Assembly: GCF_000152805.1 (NCBI RefSeq)
Contig: NZ_CH902578.1
Coordinates: 1,208,992 to 1,272,991 of the forward strand
Length of the DNA: 64,000 bases
DNA from: Maritimibacter alkaliphilus HTCC2654
GTDB taxonomy: Bacteria > Pseudomonadota > Alphaproteobacteria > Rhodobacterales > Rhodobacteraceae
Direction: 5' to 3'
Every line of letters starts with the position of its first letter. Within the stretch, counting starts at the first letter, position 1. This document shows, piece by piece, positions 59,185 through 64,000 of this stretch. A model generated the notes under the pieces. That model searched no databases. It had not been told where the DNA came from and saw only the letters and a list, made by a program, of their open reading frames with translations. The position numbers and the translations under genes are program-made.

Positions 59185-60741
59185 CTACGCCTTCGCGACC
59201 AGCGCCGCCGCCTTGGCCCGCAGGTCAGGTTTCTGCACCTTTCCCACCGCGTTCATCGGCAGCGCCTCGAGCCGTTCGAGACGTTCGGGAAACTTCTGCC
59301 GTGCAAATCCGGCGGCCAAAAGGTGATCGGTCATTGCCGCGAAATCGAAGCCGTCGCGCGCCACGACGAAGGCCACGACCATTTCACCGCGTTCCGGGTC
59401 CGGTGCGCCGACGATGGCGACCTGATCGACCAGAGGATGCGCGAGCAGCGCGTTCTCGATTTCCAGCGGGCTGATGTTTTCGCCCTTGCGGATGATGATG
59501 TCTTTCTTGCGCCCGGTGATGACGATGAAACGGTCGTCCACGAACCGGCCCAGATCGCCCATGCGGAAAAAGCCGTCTTGGGTAAAGGCGCCCGCGTCAT
59601 CTTCGGGGTCGAGGTAGCCCACGAACATCTGCGGTCCGCGCACGCAGATCTCGCCCTCGTCCAGCATGATGTCGAGGGCCATTTCGCCGTCGGTTTCGGC
59701 ATGAGCCTCGGCGGAGGCCCGGTCGCGGATGCCGGGGCACGCCAGCGGCACTTCGGTCGAGCCATAGGCGCGCGAGACGACGGATCGCGGCCATGCGGCA
59801 AGAGCGCGGCGCACCAGTTCGGGCGGCACGCTGGCCCCCCCGCAGACGAAGCGGCGCAGGCTTGGCAGGTCGGACCCCGCCTGCCCCGCCGCATCCAGAA
59901 GCCCGGTCAGGAACGGCGTCGCCCCGGCCATGAACGTGGCACCCTCGGCGTCGATCCGGGCCACGGCGCGCGCAGGCTCCCACCGATCCTCAAGCACCGT
60001 GCGGCAGCCGGTGATCCAAGGGAACTCGAAGGCATAGATCGACCCGCCGATATGGCCGATGGGCGATGGGACATACATGACGTCCTCGGCCCCGAGCGAC
60101 CAGAACCCGGCGGTGTTACGAACCACGGCGTCGAGGCTGTCATGGGTGTGGATCACGCCCTTGGGCCGCCCGGTGCTGCCCGACGTGAAAATGACGATCT
60201 TGGCGTCCCGGCTGTCCGGCAGACGCGACTTGGCTGGCGGACCTGCGATCAGATTGTCGAACCGGGCCGCGCCGGGCGCGTCGCCGCGCACGTTCACGAC
60301 ATGGGCGGGCGGCGTATCGAGCGCGGCCACGATGGCCGGGTGATCGACCTTGTCCGAGGCGGGCGGCAGAAAGATCGCCTCGACCCCGCAGGCGGGCAAG
60401 ATCACCTGCAACTCGGCCTTTCGGTAGATCGGCAAGAGCGGCACGATCCGATAGCCGAACAGTGCGCAGGCGAGGTTGATGACCGCCGCCTCCCACCAAT
60501 TCGGAAGCTGGAACGCGATGGGCGCGCCGGGGGTCAGGCCCATTCGCTCGAAGGCCCCGCCGAGGCGCAGCGCCATGTCCAGCATGTCGCCACGTGTGAG
60601 GCGGCGTTCGCCGTCGCGGATCACTTCGCGGTCGGGGTCTTGTGCCGTGAGGTCCAGCGCGATCTCGCCCAGACCGGGACGACGCGGTGCGCGGTGACGG
60701 CCGGGGGAGAGCCCCGCCATCCGCTCGTCGATCTTGCTCAT
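59185..60741 (-). CDS. AMP-forming acyl-CoA ligase
   Basis: A 518-residue member of the acyl-CoA synthetase family. ATP loop IFTSGSTGRPKGVIHTHDSL near residue 190; SRAYGSTEVPLACPG; hinge and cap MGDLGRFVDDRFIVITGRKK, then DIIIRKGENISPLEIENALL; C-terminal catalytic Lys in NAVGKVQKPDL near residue 505. It activates a carboxylic acid for the dehydrogenase and crotonase encoded just upstream. The gene is in 4-base overlap with the crotonase gene. Chain type of the substrate cannot be read from sequence. Confidence 0.92.
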   Translation of the reverse strand: MSKIDERMAGLSPGRHRAPRRPGLGEIALDLTAQDPDREVIRDGERRLTRGDMLDMALRLGGAFERMGLTPGAPIAFQLPNWWEAAVINLACALFGYRIVPLLPIYRKAELQVILPACGVEAIFLPPASDKVDHPAIVAALDTPPAHVVNVRGDAPGAARFDNLIAGPPAKSRLPDSRDAKIVIFTSGSTGRPKGVIHTHDSLDAVVRNTAGFWSLGAEDVMYVPSPIGHIGGSIYAFEFPWITGCRTVLEDRWEPARAVARIDAEGATFMAGATPFLTGLLDAAGQAGSDLPSLRRFVCGGASVPPELVRRALAAWPRSVVSRAYGSTEVPLACPGIRDRASAEAHAETDGEMALDIMLDEGEICVRGPQMFVGYLDPEDDAGAFTQDGFFRMGDLGRFVDDRFIVITGRKKDIIIRKGENISPLEIENALLAHPLVDQVAIVGAPDPERGEMVVAFVVARDGFDFAAMTDHLLAAGFARQKFPERLERLEALPMNAVGKVQKPDLRAKAAALVAKA

Positions 60742-61529
60742 TTCCGTTTCTCGCGGGCTTTGGCGAGGAAGGCATCGACGCGGGCCTTGTGTTCCTCGGT
60801 ACGCACGGAGAGGGATTCATAAGCGATGCCGGGGTCCATCAACGCATGGGCCACCCGCTTCAGCTCCATATTCATGACGGTCTTGGTCCAGCGGATCGCA
60901 GGCTGCGCCCCGGCGATCAGCCTGTCGCAGAACGCGTCCACGGCGGCGTCGAGCGCTTCGTCGGCGACCACGTGATTGACCAGCCCGATCTCGCCCGCCT
61001 TGGCCGCAGTCAGGGTTTCGCCGGTCAGCAGAAATTCCTTTGCGCGGTGAAGGCCGATGAGCGCGGGCCAGATGATCGCGCCACCGTCGCCCGCCACCAG
61101 ACCGATGGCCACATGCGGGTCGCCGATCTTGGCGCTTTCACCGGCAAAGGTCACATCGCAAAACAACGCGATGGTCGCGCCCAGCCCGATGGCCGCGCCG
61201 TTGACCCGCGCCACCACGGGCTTGTCGATGTCGAGCAGCGTGAAGATGAGCGCCTTGGCCTCGGCGGCTTCCTTGTCGAAGAGGGTCGGCTCGTCGATGA
61301 CGCGGCGCATCCCCTCGATGTCGCCGCCTGCCGAGAAGGCACGACCCGCTCCGGTGATGACCACAACGTCGCTGCCGGTGTCGTCGCGGGCGAAGGCCAG
61401 AGCGTCGATGATCTCGGCATGCATCGGGCCACCGAAGGCGTTGAGCACCTCGGGCCGGTTCATCGTGATCGTCAGCCGCCGCCCGGTGCGGGTCAGCAGC
61501 AGGGTTTCGAACTTTGGCAGGTCGCTCAT
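60738..61529 (-). CDS. Enoyl-CoA hydratase/isomerase family protein (crotonase), first catalytic Glu replaced by His
   Basis: A 263-residue crotonase. The oxyanion-hole strands are clear: GAGRAFSAGGDIEG near residue 65 and VNGAAIGLGATIALFCD near residue 110. At the position of the first catalytic Glu (Q-P-E in rat enoyl-CoA hydratase) it has DPHVAIGLVAGDGG, with His. The second Glu is kept in KEFLLTG. This variant occurs in other crotonases and may perform another reaction or act as hydratase with one acid. The ATG at 61529 overlaps the dehydrogenase stop by four bases. Confidence 0.9.
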   Translation of the reverse strand: MSDLPKFETLLLTRTGRRLTITMNRPEVLNAFGGPMHAEIIDALAFARDDTGSDVVVITGAGRAFSAGGDIEGMRRVIDEPTLFDKEAAEAKALIFTLLDIDKPVVARVNGAAIGLGATIALFCDVTFAGESAKIGDPHVAIGLVAGDGGAIIWPALIGLHRAKEFLLTGETLTAAKAGEIGLVNHVVADEALDAAVDAFCDRLIAGAQPAIRWTKTVMNMELKRVAHALMDPGIAYESLSVRTEEHKARVDAFLAKAREKRK

Positions 61530-62446
61530 GCCGCCCTCCATCTCGCTTCAGCATAGTCGAGGAAGGCCATCGGCGCGCCACCCATTTCGGCCCGCAGCGC
61601 GCGGGCGCGGTAGGTCCAGCGGTGCAGCGGGTGTTCCAGTGTCAGGCCCATCGCCCCCATGAACTGGTGCAGGTCATAACCGATCCGCGTGGCGTGGTTC
61701 TGGACATGAGCAAGCGCGAGGCTCGCATCCTGGGGTGCGCGGCTGGACGCGGCCTTGAGCATGAGGAGCCGCGCGCCTTCGAGCCAGACCGCATCGGTCG
61801 CGAGGCGATGCTGCACACCTTGAAAACTGCCAAGGGCTTGGCCGAACTGGGTCCGCTCGCGCACGTGGGCGAGGACCGAGGACAGGCCTCCGGCCAGGAC
61901 ACCGGACAGCTCGGCGGCCAGCGCGATCTGCCAGAGTGTGCGGATTGTGGCCGGGTCGACGTCGAGCGTCTGCCAGTCCAGCTTGTCCCGCGCCATCTCG
62001 CCCATCGGATAAGCAAAAAGGCTATCCACCTCGCGCGCCTGACCGTCGAGCCTCGCCAGCCGCACCGCCCCGTCGGTGATCGACAGGAGCGCCCCCGCCT
62101 GCGGCAGGAACCGGATCGCGCCGGGGGCTTCATCGTCCACGACGGCCAGCGGGCGCGGCACGTCATCGCCGAGGAAGGGGCGCAGCAGCGCCGAGGCCGC
62201 GCATTCGACCGTCACCGGGACTTGCGCCACCTCGTGCACCATCGCTGCGGCGGCCACGGTGCCGAGGTCCGGCTCTGCGGCGGCGTCATAGAACCCGGCC
62301 TCTTCGAGCCGCGCATCCAGCGCCGTGCCATAATCGAACCGCCCCCAATCCGCGACGGTGTGAAAGCCGGTCTCGGCCTCATCCCCCAACATCTGGGCGA
62401 GCACGGTGACGAAAGTCGCCTGATCTTCGTTGAACGCAAGGTGCAT
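61526..62446 (-). CDS. Short acyl-CoA dehydrogenase-like subunit
   Basis: A 306-residue acyl-CoA dehydrogenase homologue, about 80 residues shorter than usual. The C-terminal half has the FAD-binding RERTQFGQALGSFQGVQHRL and HQFMGAMGLTLEHPLHRW. The N-terminal helical part is short, and no catalytic Glu stands at either usual site. Such short, base-less subunits pair with a complete partner in heteromeric dehydrogenases (as known for steroid side-chain FadE26-FadE27 types). The partner is probably the neighbour 62449-63600, whose stop is two bases upstream. Confidence 0.85.
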   Translation of the reverse strand: MHLAFNEDQATFVTVLAQMLGDEAETGFHTVADWGRFDYGTALDARLEEAGFYDAAAEPDLGTVAAAAMVHEVAQVPVTVECAASALLRPFLGDDVPRPLAVVDDEAPGAIRFLPQAGALLSITDGAVRLARLDGQAREVDSLFAYPMGEMARDKLDWQTLDVDPATIRTLWQIALAAELSGVLAGGLSSVLAHVRERTQFGQALGSFQGVQHRLATDAVWLEGARLLMLKAASSRAPQDASLALAHVQNHATRIGYDLHQFMGAMGLTLEHPLHRWTYRARALRAEMGGAPMAFLDYAEARWRAA

Positions 62447-62448
62447 GG

Positions 62449-63600
62449 TCAGGCCCCTTTCGGCAGGTCGAGGTGGCGGCGGGCCACGAGGTTCAGCTGG
62501 ATCTCCGCCGCCCCCGCCGCGATGCCGGTGACGATGGCGCGTTCGTGGTGGGCGAGCATGCCCGCGTGGCCGTCGCCCGAGAAACAGTCGGGCAGGAAAT
62601 CCATCCCGAAATCCGTCACCGCATGGTCGGCTTCGACCACCGCGACGCGGGCGAGGTTTGCGGCGGTGCCCGGCGGCACGCCCCGCGCGCGCTCGTCCAC
62701 CACACGGTAGACCAGAAGCCGCGCGGCTTCGCAGGCCGCCGCCGCCTCGGCCGCCTTGGCGCGCACGATTGCATTGCCGAACGCACCCCGCGCCTTGAGT
62801 TCGCCGACCATCAGGTCCAGCACCTGAGACGACATTTCATAGCGCGGGATGCCGACGCGTTCGTTGGCCAGCGCGTAGGAGATGATCGTCCACCCCTCGC
62901 CCTCTTCGCCAAGACGGCAGGAGGCGGGAACGCGCACGTCCGTGAAAAAGACCTCGTGAATGTCGCCGTGGCCGATGAGGCTGGGGATCGCGCGGACCTC
63001 GATGCCGGGCGTGTCCATCGGGACGAGGAAGATCGCGATGGCCGAGCGCCCTTGATCGGCCCCACCGGTGCGCGCGAGCAAAAAACAGGTGTCGGCCATG
63101 CCCGCATAGGAAGTCCAGATTTTCTGACCATTGATGACGTAGTCGTCCCCATCGCGGATTGCCTTGGTCCTGAGCGAGGCGAGGTCTGACCCCGCACCGG
63201 GCTCGGAAAACCCCTGACACCAGATCGCGCGGCCCGCCGCCATTTCGGGAAGGTACTGCGCCTTCTGCGCGTCCGAGCCGTAGCGCATCAGGACCGGGCC
63301 GATCCAGTTGACGTTCATGTATTGCCCGCCGCGCGGCTCGCCCACCGCCCACATCTCTTCCCCCATGATGAAATGTTCCCACGTCGGGCGGTCCGCGCCG
63401 CCCCATTCGGCGGGCCAGTGGGGGACGAGCAATCCGGCCTCGGCGAGTTTGGGGCAGAATTCGAGCGAGAACTCGGTCTGTTCCCGCGAACCCGGCCCGT
63501 GCCGCGCGATTTCGTCCCAGTTCGTGGGCAACTCACGGTCGAGGAAGTCACGCACCCGCGCGCGGAAGGCGTCGTTTTCCTCTGTCCATGTGAAGTCCAT
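62449..63600 (-). CDS. Acyl-CoA dehydrogenase, catalytic subunit candidate
   Basis: A 383-residue acyl-CoA dehydrogenase. N-terminus DFTWTEENDAFRARVRDFL; FAD/acyl motif CQGFSEPGAGSDLASLRTKA; GQKIWTSYAGMAD. The position of the usual catalytic Glu near the C-terminus (Y-E-G-T in MCAD) has Ala (GIAAGAAEIQLN), while ALANERVGIPRY offers a Glu in the site used by isovaleryl-CoA and steroid-type enzymes. GGGAGGG lies 12 to 6 bases before the ATG at 63600; the open frame further upstream overlaps the divergent promoter and is rejected. First gene of the operon. Confidence 0.92.
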   Translation of the reverse strand: MDFTWTEENDAFRARVRDFLDRELPTNWDEIARHGPGSREQTEFSLEFCPKLAEAGLLVPHWPAEWGGADRPTWEHFIMGEEMWAVGEPRGGQYMNVNWIGPVLMRYGSDAQKAQYLPEMAAGRAIWCQGFSEPGAGSDLASLRTKAIRDGDDYVINGQKIWTSYAGMADTCFLLARTGGADQGRSAIAIFLVPMDTPGIEVRAIPSLIGHGDIHEVFFTDVRVPASCRLGEEGEGWTIISYALANERVGIPRYEMSSQVLDLMVGELKARGAFGNAIVRAKAAEAAAACEAARLLVYRVVDERARGVPPGTAANLARVAVVEADHAVTDFGMDFLPDCFSGDGHAGMLAHHERAIVTGIAAGAAEIQLNLVARRHLDLPKGA

Positions 63601-63691
63601 CGAAAGCCCTCCCATTATGCGGGACAGTTTCTGGCCCGCGCGGCGGAATTGAAAATGCCGCCCGACCCGCCCCATGTCAACAGTCCCCGGC

Positions 63692-63719
63692 TTGACCAAG
63701 ATGTTTTCAGGCGTATAGC
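63692..63719 (+). promoter_or_regulatory. Candidate sigma-70 type promoter for the right-end acyl-CoA dehydrogenase
   Basis: TTGACC (63692-63697), a 16-base spacer, then TATAGC (63714-63719). Downstream a strong ribosome site GAGGGAGGAAAC precedes a short leader frame at 63764. The opposite strand of this 163-base gap must hold the promoter of the 63600-58337 operon, but no clear boxes are seen there. Confidence 0.4.
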
Positions 63720-63763
63720 CTATGGCCGAGCCGGGAAGCCGGGCAGAGGGAGGAAACAGCCAC

Positions 63764-63820
63764 ATGCAATTCTTCGATCCCATGATATGGAATTTTGTGG
63801 ATGAATGCGATGCAGCTTGA
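63764..63820 (+). CDS. Possible 18-residue leader peptide overlapping the dehydrogenase start
   Basis: ATG at 63764 with a near-perfect ribosome site (GAGGGAGG about eight bases upstream). It reads MQFFDPMIWNFVDECDAA and stops at 63818-63820, 11 bases past the second ATG of the dehydrogenase gene in another frame. The main gene has only a weak site of its own (TTTTGTGG), so translation could be coupled through the leader. It may also be chance or an assembly indel. Confidence 0.35.
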   Translation: MQFFDPMIWNFVDECDAA

Positions 63821-64000
63821 CATGACGGCCGAGGACGAGGCGTTTCGCGCGCAAGCGCGGGACTGGCTCATCCACAACCGCCCGACCGCACCTGCGCCGC
63901 GCGAAGGGCAGGCCTCGCGCACATACGCGACCGACTGGTTGGCGAAATGCGCCGCTGCGGGGTGGTCCGGGCTGGCGTGGCCCAAGGAATACGGGGGGCA
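63801..64000 (+). CDS. Acyl-CoA dehydrogenase N-terminus (gene continues beyond window)
   Basis: About 66 residues are visible, starting MNAMQLDMTAEDEAFRAQAR and containing WLAKCAAAGWSGLAWPKEYG, the common acyl-CoA dehydrogenase N-terminal helices. Two in-frame ATG codons are possible (63801, 63810). Divergent from the dehydrogenase operon, so this region may hold a third subunit for the same pathway. Confidence 0.8.
   Translation, partial: MNAMQLDMTAEDEAFRAQARDWLIHNRPTAPAPREGQASRTYATDWLAKCAAAGWSGLAWPKEYGG

Noticed and set aside
43416-63600. DMSP demethylation pathway (DmdABCD)
   Set aside because: A GcvT-type protein, CoA ligase, dehydrogenase and crotonase are all present, but in separate operons. 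The GcvT-type protein is about 120 residues longer than DmdA and matches LigM blocks, and the dehydrogenase is a two-subunit type.
1-64000. tRNA or rRNA genes, CRISPR arrays, insertion sequences, integrase or attachment sites
   Set aside because: None was recognised by eye; no regular spaced repeats, transposase-like or recombinase-like protein is present.

Overview
The window is high-GC, tightly packed DNA that reads as the chromosome of an alphaproteobacterium of the Rhodobacteraceae (Roseobacter-type). This is inferred from codon bias, the many 4-base ATGA gene overlaps, and the density of ABC and TRAP uptake systems paired with CoA-ester catabolism. I saw no tRNA, rRNA, insertion sequence, integrase or CRISPR array.

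Region 1 (1-2438, plus) is the 3' end of a large RTX-type secreted or surface protein. Region 2 (2467-26646, minus) is the most notable part: one run of 19 genes encoding an extracellular contractile injection system (eCIS, a phage-tail-like device of the Afp/PVC/MAC kind). In transcription order it encodes the sheath, inner tube, a zinc-ribbon gp26-like protein, a disordered acidic protein, a DUF4255 sheath-cap protein, a AAA+ ATPase, a 79-residue protein, and a 1126-residue DUF4157 protein carrying an HNH-like motif (candidate cargo). These are followed by a CIS tube-initiator protein, gpX-, gpD- and gpV-like hub and spike proteins, a PAAR-like tip, gp25, two gpJ-like proteins, an enlarged gpI-like protein, a DUF6519 protein and a terminal beta-rich protein. 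There is no lysis, capsid, packaging or integrase gene and no TssBC/JKLM set, so this is neither a prophage nor a type VI system.

Region 3 (27198-42107, minus) is a likely single operon. It encodes an M14 carboxypeptidase, a GntR/FCD regulator, an oligopeptide-type ABC importer (binding protein, two permeases, a fused double ATPase), one HyuA and two tandem HyuB hydantoinase/oxoprolinase subunits, a TIGR04076 protein, an aldo/keto reductase and a second M14 carboxypeptidase. It looks like a route for taking up and opening a cyclic-amide or modified-peptide compound; the substrate is unknown. A RutB-like hydrolase (42327-42995) lacking the usual catalytic Asp follows.

Region 4 (43298-51941) is an aromatic-acid type catabolic island. 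It has a LigM-like O-demethylase, a PaaK-type CoA ligase and a 4HBT thioesterase on plus, then a MarR regulator and a LivKHMGF-type ABC importer on minus. The same 16-bp palindrome stands before the demethylase and before the binding-protein gene, which suggests that the two outer promoters form one regulon, probably under the MarR protein between them.

Region 5 (52175-58340, plus) has a thiamine-diphosphate enzyme, a TRAP transporter (DctP, DctQ, DctM) and a TetR regulator. Region 6 (58337-63600, minus) has two dissimilar acyl-CoA dehydrogenases (probable heteromer), a crotonase, an AMP-forming CoA ligase and an IclR regulator. A divergent acyl-CoA dehydrogenase gene begins at 63801 and runs off the window.
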